Of a stretch of 64,000 bases of DNA, positions 49,610 to 59,795 are shown in pieces. The position numbers and the translations under genes were made by a program. Under the pieces are notes generated by a model. That model was not told where the DNA came from and ran no database searches. It worked only from the letters and a program-made list of their open reading frames with translations. The DNA comes from Streptomyces sp. NBC_00091 (GTDB taxonomy: Bacteria > Actinomycetota > Actinomycetes > Streptomycetales > Streptomycetaceae), in assembly GCF_026343185.1 (NCBI RefSeq), contig NZ_JAPEMA010000004.1:62001-126000 (forward strand), read 5' to 3'. Positions within the stretch are counted from its first letter, which is position 1. Every line of letters begins with the position of its first letter.

Positions 49610-50805
49610 TCCTCCGCCACCACGCGGAAGCGGATGCCCGCCTTCTGGAGGCGGTCCAGCAGGGCGTCGCCCATGGCCACCGCCGTGGTGACCTGGCCGG
49701 AGGTCTCCGGGAGGGCGTCGTAGGCCAGGCACAGCGCGGACTGCGCCAGCATCTTCGCGGTCTCCCCGTAGCCCGGGTCGCCGCCCGACACCTCGGTGAG
49801 CACGCGGCGGCCGCCGCCCTCGCCGACGAAGCGGACCGTGAACCAGCTGCGGGCACGCCGCTCCGCGTCCGGGCCGCGGCCCGGTTCCCAGCGGCCCATC
49901 AGCCACCGCCGGGCCGCCGGGACCTGCGCCAGCGCCGCCGCGGCGCCCACCGCCGCCGTCGCGCCCACCGCGACCGGCAGGTGGCGTACGGAGGCGTAGT
50001 GGCGGTAGCGGAAGTCCGGCCCGTACCGCTCCAGCGCGGCCGCCGAACGGGCCACGATCCGGGGGTCCAGCGTGGGCAGCGGCAGCGCCCAGGTCCCGGT
50101 CTCCCGGCTGAACCGCGGGGCGCCCACGGGTCCGCGTACCCGGCGCCCCGGCAGCCGGGGCTCGTGCAGCCGGCGGGCGTGCGCGGCGGCCAGGGTCTGC
50201 GGCCCCCGGCCCAGCGCGGTGAGGGCGGAGGCCAGGGTGCCGCCGGAGGCCATCGCGTTGGACCGCAGGAACCCGTCCACCCGCAGCGGCACCCCCTCGG
50301 GCAGCCGGCCCACCGTGAAGTACGCGCCGAGGTCGGCCGGAATCGAGTCGAAGCCGCACGCGTGCACCAGCCGGGCCCCCGTCTCACGGGCCCGCAGGTC
50401 GTGCTCGACGTACATCCGGTCGACGAACTCCGGCTCGCCGGTGAGGTCCACATAGTCGGTGCCCGCCTCGGCGCAGGCCGCGACCAGCTCCGCCCCGTAC
50501 CAGATGTACGGCCCCACGGTGGTGGCCAGCACCCGTGTGCCGGCGGCCAGTTCGCGCATCGCCTGCCGGTCGGAGGCGTCCGCCCGCAGCAGCGGCAGGT
50601 CCGCGCAGGCCGGGTTGAGCGCGGCGAGCCGCTCGCGCAGCCGCTCCAGCCTGCCCGGGTCCCGCCCGGCCAGGGCCCACCGGCAGCCGGCGGGGGCGTG
50701 CTCGGCGAGGTACTCGGCGGTCAGCGCCCCGACGAATCCGGTGGCGCCGAAGAGTACGAGGTCGAAGTCCCGCCCCGGACGGCTGCCGTGGACGTGCTCG
50801 TTCAT
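49606..50805 (-). CDS. Saccharopine dehydrogenase-like / trans-acting enoyl reductase-type protein
   Basis: A 399-residue protein. The NAD(P)-binding start is LVLFGATGFVGALTAEYLAE, followed by VGPYIWYGAELVAACAEAGT near 95 and GFDSIPADLGAYF near 150. This pattern matches the saccharopine dehydrogenase NADP-binding family, including mycobacterial trans-acting enoyl reductase Rv2953. ATG at 50805 has GGAGG eight bases upstream. In Streptomyces the substrate is unknown; a lipid modification is plausible given the fatty-acid neighbourhood. Confidence 0.85.
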   Translation of the reverse strand: MNEHVHGSRPGRDFDLVLFGATGFVGALTAEYLAEHAPAGCRWALAGRDPGRLERLRERLAALNPACADLPLLRADASDRQAMRELAAGTRVLATTVGPYIWYGAELVAACAEAGTDYVDLTGEPEFVDRMYVEHDLRARETGARLVHACGFDSIPADLGAYFTVGRLPEGVPLRVDGFLRSNAMASGGTLASALTALGRGPQTLAAAHARRLHEPRLPGRRVRGPVGAPRFSRETGTWALPLPTLDPRIVARSAAALERYGPDFRYRHYASVRHLPVAVGATAAVGAAAALAQVPAARRWLMGRWEPGRGPDAERRARSWFTVRFVGEGGGRRVLTEVSGGDPGYGETAKMLAQSALCLAYDALPETSGQVTTAVAMGDALLDRLQKAGIRFRVVAED

Positions 50806-50901
50806 GAACCGCTCCTCCCAGCTGGTGTCGGTGGCTGAGGCTAGCGTGGGAGTCGACTGTCCGTGCGAGCAGGTGTGACCTGCGGTAAGTGGGAGGCGTC
50901 G

Positions 50902-51318
50902 ATGAAGGCTGCGGTGCGCAAGTGGGAGGCGGTGCGGGAGTTCGCGCTGGGGCTGCCGGAGGCCGTGGAGGAGCATCCGTGGGGGCCCGAGGACGGTGTG
51001 GTGAAGGTCAACAAGAAGATCTTCGTCTTCCTGGGGAACGCCGACGGCCCCCAGTCGCCCGGTCTCTCCGTCAAGCTCAAGGACGAGGCGCTGCACGGGC
51101 ACGCCATGGCCGCCCCCGGGGCGGAGCCGACCGGGTACGGGCTCGGCCGGGCGGGGTGGGTCTCCGTGCCGCTGGGGGAGAAGGGGGCGCCGCCGGTGGA
51201 GGTGCTGTGCGAGTGGGTGGAGGAGAGCTACCGGACCGTCGCGCTCAAACGGCACGTCGCGGTCCTCGACGCCCGGATCGCGCGGGTCGTGGAACCGGCC
51301 AAACGGGAAACCGGCTAA
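50902..51318 (+). CDS. MmcQ/YjbR-family DNA-binding-like protein
   Basis: A 138-residue protein with the CyaY-like YjbR fold (ALGLPEAVEEHPWGPEDGVV, VNKKIFVFLGN, SVPLGEKGAPPVEVLCEWVE). The ATG at 50902 has GGGAGG six bases upstream, and the protein begins MKAAVRKWEAVREFA. The biochemical role of the family is not established. Confidence 0.85.
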   Translation: MKAAVRKWEAVREFALGLPEAVEEHPWGPEDGVVKVNKKIFVFLGNADGPQSPGLSVKLKDEALHGHAMAAPGAEPTGYGLGRAGWVSVPLGEKGAPPVEVLCEWVEESYRTVALKRHVAVLDARIARVVEPAKRETG

Positions 51319-51328
51319 GCGCTTGCTC

Positions 51329-51357
51329 TTGTGCTGAGTGGGGCGCGTTCCTAGCAT
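51329..51357 (+). promoter_or_regulatory. Predicted promoter of the beta-oxidation operon
   Basis: TTGTGC (51329-51334) and TAGCAT (51352-51357) are separated by 17 bp, 65 bp before the CoA transferase start. A TGTGTCACACA palindrome-like segment lies further downstream (about 51377-51387) as a possible operator. Confidence 0.5.
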
Positions 51358-51421
51358 CACTGGTGTTACATCGGTTGTGTCACACACCTGCACACCCGTA
51401 CACCAGGATGCTGGGGGCTCG

Positions 51422-52549
51422 ATGGCAGTGACAGCAGGCCCGCTCGCGGGAGTACGCGTCGTCGAACTGGCGGGCATCGGCCCGGGCCCGTTCGCCGCGA
51501 TGCTGCTCGCCGACCTCGGCGCCGACGTCGTCCGCGTGGACCGGCCCGGCGGCGGCGGGCTCGCGATCGACCCGGCGTACGACATCACCAACCGCAACAA
51601 GCGCTCCGTCCTGGTCGACCTGAAGTCCGCCGAGGGCCCCGCCCGGGTGCTGGAGCTGGCCGAGCGGGCCGACGTACTGATCGAGGGCTTCCGCCCCGGG
51701 GTCGCCGAGCGGCTCGGCGTCGGCCCCCAGGAGTGCCTCGCCCGCAACCCGCGGCTGGTCTACGGCCGGATGACCGGCTGGGGCCAGGAGGGCCCGCTCG
51801 CCCACACCGCCGGGCACGACATCGCGTACATCGCCGTCACCGGGGCGCTCGGCATGATCGGCAACCCGGGCGAGCCCCCGGCCGTCCCCGCCAACCTGGT
51901 CGGGGACTACGCGGGCGGCTCGCTCTACCTGGTCATCGGCGTCCTCGCCGCCCTCCAGCACGCCCGCACCCCCGGCGGCGCCGGCCAGGTCGTGGACGCC
52001 GCGATCGTCGACGGCACCGCCCACCTCACCGCCATGATCCACGGCATGGTCGCGGCCGGCGGCTGGCAGGACCGGCGCGGGGCCAACCTCCTCGACGGCG
52101 GCTGCCCCTTCTACGGCACCTACGAGACCGCCGACGGCCAGTACATGGCGGTCGGCGCGCTGGAGCAGCAGTTCTACGACACCTTCACCGAACTGCTCGG
52201 CATCAAGGACGAGGCGCCCGCCCGCAAGGACCTGGCCCGCTGGGGCGAGCTGCGCGAGGCCGTCGCCGCCCGCTTCAAGAGCCGTACGCGCGCCGAGTGG
52301 ACGGAGGTCTTCGAGGGGACGGACGCCTGCGTGGCCCCGGTGCTCTCGCTGCGCGAGGCCCCGCACCACCCGCACCTCGCCGCCCGCGCCACCTTCACCG
52401 ACTTCGGCGGGATCACCCAGCCCGCCCCCGCCCCCCGCTTCTCCGCGACCCCCGCCGTCATCACCGGCGGGCCCGCGCAGCCGGGGGCCGACACCGCATC
52501 CGTGGCCCGCGACTGGGACGTGCCGGGCCTCGCCGGAAAGGGCGCCTGA
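51422..52549 (+). CDS. CaiB/BaiF CoA-transferase family protein (alpha-methylacyl-CoA racemase type)
   Basis: A 375-residue protein. It starts GVRVVELAGIGPGPFAAMLL with VVRVDRPGGG and has the conserved GHDIAYIAVTGAL with the catalytic-type Asp near 138. Within the family it resembles the racemase branch that inverts 2-methylacyl-CoA before beta-oxidation of branched chains. It heads a five-gene fatty-acid operon, which supports this. Start ATG 51422; the stop overlaps the next gene's ATG (TGATG). Confidence 0.87.
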   Translation: MAVTAGPLAGVRVVELAGIGPGPFAAMLLADLGADVVRVDRPGGGGLAIDPAYDITNRNKRSVLVDLKSAEGPARVLELAERADVLIEGFRPGVAERLGVGPQECLARNPRLVYGRMTGWGQEGPLAHTAGHDIAYIAVTGALGMIGNPGEPPAVPANLVGDYAGGSLYLVIGVLAALQHARTPGGAGQVVDAAIVDGTAHLTAMIHGMVAAGGWQDRRGANLLDGGCPFYGTYETADGQYMAVGALEQQFYDTFTELLGIKDEAPARKDLARWGELREAVAARFKSRTRAEWTEVFEGTDACVAPVLSLREAPHHPHLAARATFTDFGGITQPAPAPRFSATPAVITGGPAQPGADTASVARDWDVPGLAGKGA

Positions 52550-53574
52550 TGGAACTGTCCATGCTGCTCGACTACGCGGGCGATCCGCGCCGGGCCGCCG
52601 ACGAGGCGGCGGCGCTGGAGTCGGCCGGCCTCGACGCCGTGTGGGTCGCGGAGGCCTGGGGCTTCGACTCCCCGACGATCATGGGCTATCTGGCTGCGCG
52701 CACCGAGCGGATGAAGATCGGCTCGGCCATCGTCAACGTCTACTCCCGCACCCCCGCCCTCATCGCCCAGACCGCCGCCGGACTGGACGCGATGTCGGGC
52801 GGCCGGGCCCTGCTCGGGCTCGGCGCCTCCGGCCCGCAGGTGGTCGAGGGCTGGCACGGGAAGCCGTACGACAGGCCGCTCGGCCGGACCCGCGAGACGG
52901 TCGAGCTGTGCCGGCGCATCTGGCGCCGCGAGACGATCGACCACCACGGCATCACCGACATGCCGCTGCCGCCCGAGAAGGGCGGCCGGCACGGCAAGCC
53001 CCTGAAGATCCTGACCCGCCCGGTCCGCGACCGGATCCCCGTCTACATCGCTTCGCTCGGCCCGGCCAACGTGGCGATGACCGCCGAGATCGCCGACGGC
53101 TGGCTGCCCACCCTCTTCGTCCCGGAGAAGGCCCACGCCGTGTGGGGGAGCGCCCTGGCCGAGGGCGCGGCCGAACGGGCGCCGGAGCTGGGCCCGTTGC
53201 AGACCGTCGCGGGCGGCCTGCTGGCCATCGGCGAGGACGCCGCCGCCGCGCGGGACCTCGCGCGCCCCCAGATCGCCCTGTACGTCGGCGGCATGGGCGC
53301 GCCCGGCAAGAACTTCTACAACGACCTCGCCGTCGCCTACGGGTACGGGGACGCGGCCCGCAGGATCCAGGAGCTCTACCTCTCCGGCCGCAAGCGCGAC
53401 GCGGCGGCGGCCGTCCCGGACGAGTTCTGCGAGCTGATGACCCTGTGCGGGCCCGAGGGGTACGTGCGCGAGCGCGTCGCGGCCTTCCGGGAGGCCGGCG
53501 TCACCATGCTCAACGTCACGCCGGTCGGCCCCGAGCCCGCCCGGCTGATCGAAACCGTCAAGAGCTGGCTGTAG
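52549..53574 (+). CDS. LLM-class F420-dependent oxidoreductase
   Basis: A 341-residue luciferase-like TIM barrel (MELSMLLDYAGDPRRAADEA, VWVAEAWGFDSPTIMGYLAA, MKIGSAIVNVYSRTPALIAQ, RALLGLGASGPQVVEGWHG). Actinobacterial members mostly use coenzyme F420. The ATG overlaps the CoA transferase stop by one base, so it is co-translated. The reaction in fatty-acid breakdown is not known; oxidation or reduction of an acyl intermediate is likely. Confidence 0.87.
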   Translation: MELSMLLDYAGDPRRAADEAAALESAGLDAVWVAEAWGFDSPTIMGYLAARTERMKIGSAIVNVYSRTPALIAQTAAGLDAMSGGRALLGLGASGPQVVEGWHGKPYDRPLGRTRETVELCRRIWRRETIDHHGITDMPLPPEKGGRHGKPLKILTRPVRDRIPVYIASLGPANVAMTAEIADGWLPTLFVPEKAHAVWGSALAEGAAERAPELGPLQTVAGGLLAIGEDAAAARDLARPQIALYVGGMGAPGKNFYNDLAVAYGYGDAARRIQELYLSGRKRDAAAAVPDEFCELMTLCGPEGYVRERVAAFREAGVTMLNVTPVGPEPARLIETVKSWL

Positions 53575-53583
53575 GGGGATCCG

Positions 53584-54726
53584 ATGCGACGCCGCATCTT
53601 CGACGCCGACCACGAGGCGTTCCGCGAGACCGTACGCACCTTCCTGAACAAGGAGGTGCTGCCGCACTACGAGCAGTGGGAGAAGGACGGCATCGTCAGC
53701 CGGGAGGCCTGGCGGGCCGCCGGCCGGCAGGGGCTGCTGGGCCTGGCCGTTCCCGAGGAGTACGGAGGCGGCGGGAACTCCGACTTCCGCTACGCGGCCG
53801 TGATCGCGGAGGAGTTCACCCGGGCCGGCGCCCCGGGGCTCGCCATCGGCCTGCACAACGACATCATCGGGCCCTACCTCACCTCGCTGGGCACCGAGGA
53901 GCAGAAGCGCCGCTGGCTGCCCGGCTTCTGCTCCGGCGAGACCATCACCGCGATCGCGATGACCGAGCCGGGCGCGGGATCCGACCTCCAGGGGATCCGG
54001 ACCAGCGCCGAGGACCGGGGCGACCACTGGGTGCTCAACGGCTCCAAGACCTTCATCTCCAACGGCATCCTCGCCGACCTGGTGATCGTCGTCGCGAAGA
54101 CCACCCCCGAGGGCGGGGCGCACGGGCTCTCGCTGCTGGTCGTCGAGCGCGGCACGGCCGGTTTCGAACGCGGCCGCAACCTCGACAAGATCGGCCAGAA
54201 GTCCCAGGACACCGCCGAGCTGTTCTTCCACGACGTACGCGTCCCCAAGGAGAACCTGCTCGGCGAGCTGAACGGCGCGTTCGTCCACCTGATGACCAAC
54301 CTCGCGCAGGAGCGGATGGGCATCGCGATGGCCGCCATCGCCGCCGCCGAACACCTGCTGGAGATCACCACGCAGTACGTGAAGGAGCGTGAGGCCTTCG
54401 GGCGCCCGCTCTCCAAGCTCCAGCACATCCGCTTCGAGATCGCCGAGATGGCCACCGAGTGCGCGGTCACCCGTACCTTCCTCGACCGCTGCATCACCGA
54501 CCACGCGAACGGCGAACTGGACCACGTCCACGCCTCGATGGCCAAGTGGTGGGCCACCGAGCTCCAGAAGCGGGTCGCCGACCGCTGCCTGCAACTGCAC
54601 GGCGGGTACGGGTACATGACCGAATACCGGGTCGCGCGGGCCTTCACCGACGGCCGTATCCAGACCATCTACGGCGGCACGACCGAGATCATGAAAGAGA
54701 TCATCGGCCGCTCCCTCCTCGGCTAA
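53584..54726 (+). CDS. Acyl-CoA dehydrogenase
   Basis: A 380-residue FAD enzyme for the first step of beta-oxidation. It has AMTEPGAGSDLQGI near 125 (FAD contact), LHGGYGYMTEY near 340 and the catalytic glutamate in IYGGTTEIMKEII near 371, as in short- and medium-chain enzymes. It starts 9 bp after the LLM gene stop with a GGGGATCC ribosome site region. Chain length preference not assigned. Confidence 0.94.
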   Translation: MRRRIFDADHEAFRETVRTFLNKEVLPHYEQWEKDGIVSREAWRAAGRQGLLGLAVPEEYGGGGNSDFRYAAVIAEEFTRAGAPGLAIGLHNDIIGPYLTSLGTEEQKRRWLPGFCSGETITAIAMTEPGAGSDLQGIRTSAEDRGDHWVLNGSKTFISNGILADLVIVVAKTTPEGGAHGLSLLVVERGTAGFERGRNLDKIGQKSQDTAELFFHDVRVPKENLLGELNGAFVHLMTNLAQERMGIAMAAIAAAEHLLEITTQYVKEREAFGRPLSKLQHIRFEIAEMATECAVTRTFLDRCITDHANGELDHVHASMAKWWATELQKRVADRCLQLHGGYGYMTEYRVARAFTDGRIQTIYGGTTEIMKEIIGRSLLG

Positions 54727-54768
54727 GACCCAGGGCCAAGACCCAGACCTCCCCGAAAGGCTTGACCA

Positions 54769-55983
<1,215 letters not shown>

Positions 55984-56028
55984 ACCGTCCTGATCCCTGA
56001 TCCCGCCCCTCACACGGAAGTAGCGAAC

Positions 56029-58200
56029 ATGAGCGAGTCCACCACGATCCGCTGGGAACAGGACGAGACCGGCGTCGTCACCCTGGTCCTCGACGACCCC
56101 GGCCAGTCCGCCAACACGATGAACCAGGCCTTCAAGGACTCCATCGCGGCGATCGCCGACCGCGCCGAGGCCGAGAAGGACTCCATCCGCGGCATCATCT
56201 ACACCTCCGCCAAGAAGACCTTCTTCGCCGGCGGCGACCTCAAGGACATGATCCGGCTGCGCCCGGAGGACGCCGGCCTCGCCTTCGAGACCGGCACCGC
56301 CATCAAGCGCTCGCTGCGCCGCATCGAGACCCTCGGCAAGCCGGTCGTCGCCGCGATCAACGGCGCCGCCCTCGGCGGCGGTTACGAGATCTGCCTCGCC
56401 TCCCACCACCGCGTGGCCCTCGACGCCCCCGGCTCCAAGATCGGCCTGCCCGAGGTCACCCTCGGCCTGCTCCCGGCCGGCGGCGGGGTCACCCGCACCG
56501 TGCGCCTGATGGGCATCGCCGACGCCCTCCTCAAGGTCCTGCTCCAGGGCACCCAGTACACCCCGCAGCGCGCCCTCGACAACGGGCTCGTCCACGAACT
56601 GGCCGCCACGCCCGAGGAGATGCTCGCCAAGGCCCGGGCCTTCATCGACGCCAACCCGGAGTCGAAGCAGCCCTGGGACGTCCCCGGCTACAAGATCCCC
56701 GGCGGTACGCCGTCCAACCCGCGCTTCGCCGCCAACCTGCCGGCCTTCCCCGCGAACCTCAAGAAGCAGCTGAACGGCGCCCCGTACCCGGCGCCGCGCA
56801 ACATCCTGGCCTGCGCCGTCGAGGGCTCCCAGGTGGACTTCGAGACCGCCCTGACCATCGAGGCCCGGTACTTCACCGAGCTGGTCACCGGCCAGACCGC
56901 CAAGAACATGATCCAGGCGTTCTTCTTCGACCTCCAGGCCGTCAACGCCGGCCGCAGCCGCCCCCAGGGCGTGGAGGCGCGGGGGGTCCGCAAGGTCGCC
57001 GTCCTCGGCGCCGGCATGATGGGCGCGGGCATCGCCTACTCCTGCGCCCGCGCGGGCATCGAGGTCGTCCTCAAGGACGTCACCCCCGAGGCCGCCGCCA
57101 AGGGCAAGGCGTACTCCGAGAAGCTGCTCGACAAGGCGCTCTCCCGGGGCCGCACCACCGAGGCCAAGCGGGCCGAGCTGCTGGCCCGGATCACCCCGAC
57201 CGCCGAAGCCGCCGACCTGGCCGGCTGCGACGCCGTCATCGAGGCGGTCTTCGAGGACACCGCCCTCAAGCACAAGGTGTTCCAGGAGATCCAGGACGTC
57301 ATCGCGCCCGACGCGCTGCTCTGCTCCAACACCTCCACCCTGCCGATCTCCGGGCTCGCGGAGGGCGTGAAGCGCCCCGCCGACTTCATCGGCCTGCACT
57401 TCTTCTCGCCCGTCGACAAGATGCCGCTGGTGGAGATCATCAAGGGCGAGCGCACCGGCGACGAGGCCATCGCCCGCGCCTTCGACCTGGTCCGCCAGAT
57501 CAACAAGACCCCGATCGTGGTCAACGACTCGCGCGGCTTCTTCACCTCGCGTGTCATCGGCCAGTTCATCAACGAGGGCGTGGCGATGGTCGGCGAGGGC
57601 ATCGAGCCCGCCTCCGTCGAGCAGGCCGCCGCCCAGGCCGGGTACCCGGCCAAGGTGCTCTCGCTGATGGACGAGCTGACGCTCACCCTCCCGCGCAAGA
57701 TCCGCAACGAGACCCGCAAGGCCTTCGAGGCCGAGGGCCGGGCGTGGGCCGAGCACCCCGCCGACCGGGTCATCGACCGGATGGTGGACGAGTTCGGCCG
57801 CCCGGGCCGCAGCGGAGGCGGCGGCTTCTACGAGTACGACGAGGCCGGCAAGCGCACCCGCATCTGGCCGGGCCTGCGCGAGCACTTCGCCAAGCCGGAC
57901 GCCGGGATCCCCTTTGTCGACATGAAGGAGCGGATGCTCTTCTCCGAGGCCCTGGACACCGTCCGCTGCCTCGACGAGGGCGTGCTCACCTCCATCGCCG
58001 ACGCCAACATCGGCTCCATCATGGGCATCGGCTTCCCGGCCTGGACCGGCGGCGTGATCCAGTACATCAACGGCTACGAGGGCGGCCTGCCGGGCTTCGT
58101 CGCCCGCGCCCGTGAGCTGGCCGCCACCTACGGCGAGCGCTTCGCCCCGCCGGCCTCCCTGGTGGCGAAGGCCGAGCGCGGCGAGACGTACGCGGACTAG
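56029..58200 (+). CDS. FadB-like enoyl-CoA hydratase / 3-hydroxyacyl-CoA dehydrogenase
   Basis: A 723-residue fusion. The crotonase domain occupies about 1-250 (ggdlKDMI-type oxyanion segment FFAGGDLKDM; INGAALGGGYEI; LPEVTLGLLPAGGGVTR). The NAD-binding dehydrogenase part begins near 320 (VAVLGAGMMGAGIAYSCARA) with HFFSPVDKMPLVEI near 462, and a C-terminal dehydrogenase domain follows. It works with the upstream thiolase. The operon ends in a perfect hairpin 8 bases after the stop. Confidence 0.95.
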   Translation: MSESTTIRWEQDETGVVTLVLDDPGQSANTMNQAFKDSIAAIADRAEAEKDSIRGIIYTSAKKTFFAGGDLKDMIRLRPEDAGLAFETGTAIKRSLRRIETLGKPVVAAINGAALGGGYEICLASHHRVALDAPGSKIGLPEVTLGLLPAGGGVTRTVRLMGIADALLKVLLQGTQYTPQRALDNGLVHELAATPEEMLAKARAFIDANPESKQPWDVPGYKIPGGTPSNPRFAANLPAFPANLKKQLNGAPYPAPRNILACAVEGSQVDFETALTIEARYFTELVTGQTAKNMIQAFFFDLQAVNAGRSRPQGVEARGVRKVAVLGAGMMGAGIAYSCARAGIEVVLKDVTPEAAAKGKAYSEKLLDKALSRGRTTEAKRAELLARITPTAEAADLAGCDAVIEAVFEDTALKHKVFQEIQDVIAPDALLCSNTSTLPISGLAEGVKRPADFIGLHFFSPVDKMPLVEIIKGERTGDEAIARAFDLVRQINKTPIVVNDSRGFFTSRVIGQFINEGVAMVGEGIEPASVEQAAAQAGYPAKVLSLMDELTLTLPRKIRNETRKAFEAEGRAWAEHPADRVIDRMVDEFGRPGRSGGGGFYEYDEAGKRTRIWPGLREHFAKPDAGIPFVDMKERMLFSEALDTVRCLDEGVLTSIADANIGSIMGIGFPAWTGGVIQYINGYEGGLPGFVARARELAATYGERFAPPASLVAKAERGETYAD

Positions 58201-58207
58201 CGCCCCA

Positions 58208-58237
58208 GTCCCGGGCCCGTGAAGACGGGCCCGGGAC
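58208..58237. terminator. Terminator of the beta-oxidation operon
   Basis: A perfect 13-bp stem (GTCCCGGGCCCGT and its complement) has the loop GAAG. Confidence 0.9.
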
Positions 58238-58308
58238 CTGAAACCGGGCCCTTCTGGCGGGCTCCGGAGGCGTGCCGGTGGGCGCGGACGACCGCCCTCG
58301 GCGTCGGC

Positions 58309-58971
58309 CTAGGCGCGCAGGAACGCGAACACCCCGCGCTCCCCGGCGGCGTCCGGGGCGGACCAGCCGGCCAGCACCTGTCCGAGCAGGCCCTCCCCGG
58401 AGGCGGTCCCGGGACGCAGCACCCGGGTCAGGGCCAGCGTCAGGGCCGGGGTGTCCCGTCCCGCCGGGCCCACCGCGATCTCGGTGCCCCCGGCGGTGTC
58501 CGTCACCTTCCCCGGGCCGGTCAGGCCCGCCGGTACGCCGCGCCCTTCGGGGCGGACCTCGACCGTCGGGTCGGGGGAGTCGGTCTCGCTCTGGGCCTGG
58601 GCCGCCGCCCGGCCGGCCAGCAGCGCGAGCAACTGCTCGACCAGGACCGGGTCGTGGGCACCGTCGTAGACCCAGCGCGTGCCCAGCACCCCGTGCTCGA
58701 GGGTGCCGATCAGGCCCGCCTCCGCGCCCTCCAGCGGGGCGCCCCGGTAGGTGAGCGGGGCCAGGTAGGCGACCGGCTCCTCCCCGGAGGTGTCGGTGAC
58801 CACCATGAACTCGATGCCCACCTCGCCCTCGGGGTCGTCGAGCCGGAACCCGCCCGCCTTGGCGAAGTCGGCGGCGTCCTCCTTGCCCTGGAACCAGGAC
58901 CTCAAGGGGAGCCAAGCGGTGAGGAGTTCGAGCTTGGTCGGGGTCAGCGTGGTGTGGTGGATGACAGCCAT
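58309..58971 (-). CDS. Orphan maltokinase N-terminal cap-like domain protein
   Basis: A 220-residue protein (MAVIHHTTLTPTKLELLTAW through VTDTSGEEPVAYLAPLTYRG) that matches only the N-terminal cap of bacterial maltokinases. The kinase domain is missing. Annotated relatives are often called 1,4-alpha-glucan branching protein without evidence. A later segment TVEVRPEGRGVPAGLTGPGK is a linker. It is 10 bp downstream of the MerR gene on the same strand, so it is possibly co-transcribed. Function unknown. Confidence 0.75.
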   Translation of the reverse strand: MAVIHHTTLTPTKLELLTAWLPLRSWFQGKEDAADFAKAGGFRLDDPEGEVGIEFMVVTDTSGEEPVAYLAPLTYRGAPLEGAEAGLIGTLEHGVLGTRWVYDGAHDPVLVEQLLALLAGRAAAQAQSETDSPDPTVEVRPEGRGVPAGLTGPGKVTDTAGGTEIAVGPAGRDTPALTLALTRVLRPGTASGEGLLGQVLAGWSAPDAAGERGVFAFLRA

Positions 58972-58981
58972 GCGGGTGAAC

Positions 58982-59710
58982 CTACCCGCCCTCCGGGGCG
59001 AACGCAGCCTTCAACTCCTCCTTCAGCGACCGCTGGAAGGCCGTCACCAGGGCCTGGACCACCATCGGCTGCATGTGCGCGGACAGCGCCTTCATCGACT
59101 CAACCCGCTCCGGATCGTCCTCGTCCTGCGTGAACGGCCCCCACACCTCGTCCCGGAACAGCTCCGTCAGCTGGTGCGCCGCCGTCCGCGCGTGCTCCAG
59201 CAGGATCCGCCGCGCCACCAGCAGCGTCTCGTGGGCGATCGGTACGTCGAGCAGCGCGACCCCCAGCCGCAGCAGGCCCACGTCCACCCGGAAGCCCTCC
59301 CCGGACGGCGACAGCACGTTCATCGCGGCCAGCCGGCGCAGGTCGCCGTCCGACAGGCCGCGCCCGGCCCGCTTCTCCAGCTCCGCCCGCGACACCTCCT
59401 GCGCCGCGTCCGGCGCCCAGGTCGCCACCAGCGCCCGGTGGATGGCCAGATCGTGCGCGCTCAGGTCGTCGGGCAGCGCGTCCAGGTAGCGCTGGATCGC
59501 CGACAGGGTCATCCCCTGGTGCTGGAGCTCCTCGATCAGCGCCAGCCGGGACAGGTGCTCCGGACCGTAGTGCCCCACCCGACGGGGTCCGATCACGGGA
59601 GGGGGCAAAAGCCCGCGCGTGCTGTAGAACCGTACGGTGCGGACGGTGACACCGGCCTTGGAAGCCAGCTCGTCCACGGTGAGCATCGGCTCGGTCGCCT
59701 GGTCGGCCAT
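58982..59710 (-). CDS. MerR-family transcriptional regulator
   Basis: A 242-residue regulator. The MerR helix-turn-helix is at the N-terminus (LTVDELASKAGVTVRTVRFY, STRGLLPPPVIGPRRVGHYG). A long helical C-terminus without metal-binding Cys suggests an organic effector. ATG at 59710. It is divergent from the acyl-CoA ligase at 59796, with a dyad in between, so it probably controls that gene. Confidence 0.92.
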   Translation of the reverse strand: MADQATEPMLTVDELASKAGVTVRTVRFYSTRGLLPPPVIGPRRVGHYGPEHLSRLALIEELQHQGMTLSAIQRYLDALPDDLSAHDLAIHRALVATWAPDAAQEVSRAELEKRAGRGLSDGDLRRLAAMNVLSPSGEGFRVDVGLLRLGVALLDVPIAHETLLVARRILLEHARTAAHQLTELFRDEVWGPFTQDEDDPERVESMKALSAHMQPMVVQALVTAFQRSLKEELKAAFAPEGG

Positions 59711-59748
59711 CGTCTGCGCCTCGCTCTCTGCTCCACAGCTTGGGTTCA

Positions 59749-59761
59749 ACAGTATTGCTGT
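59749..59761. promoter_or_regulatory. Dyad ACAGTATTGCTGT in the MerR/ligase promoter
   Basis: ACAG and CTGT arms around TATTG lie in the 85-bp divergent region. The location is right for a MerR dimer site between -35 and -10 of the ligase promoter, which I could not place exactly. Confidence 0.5.
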
Positions 59762-59795
59762 CGCACCAACGATGTGAAACGGCCAGGAGCTGCCC

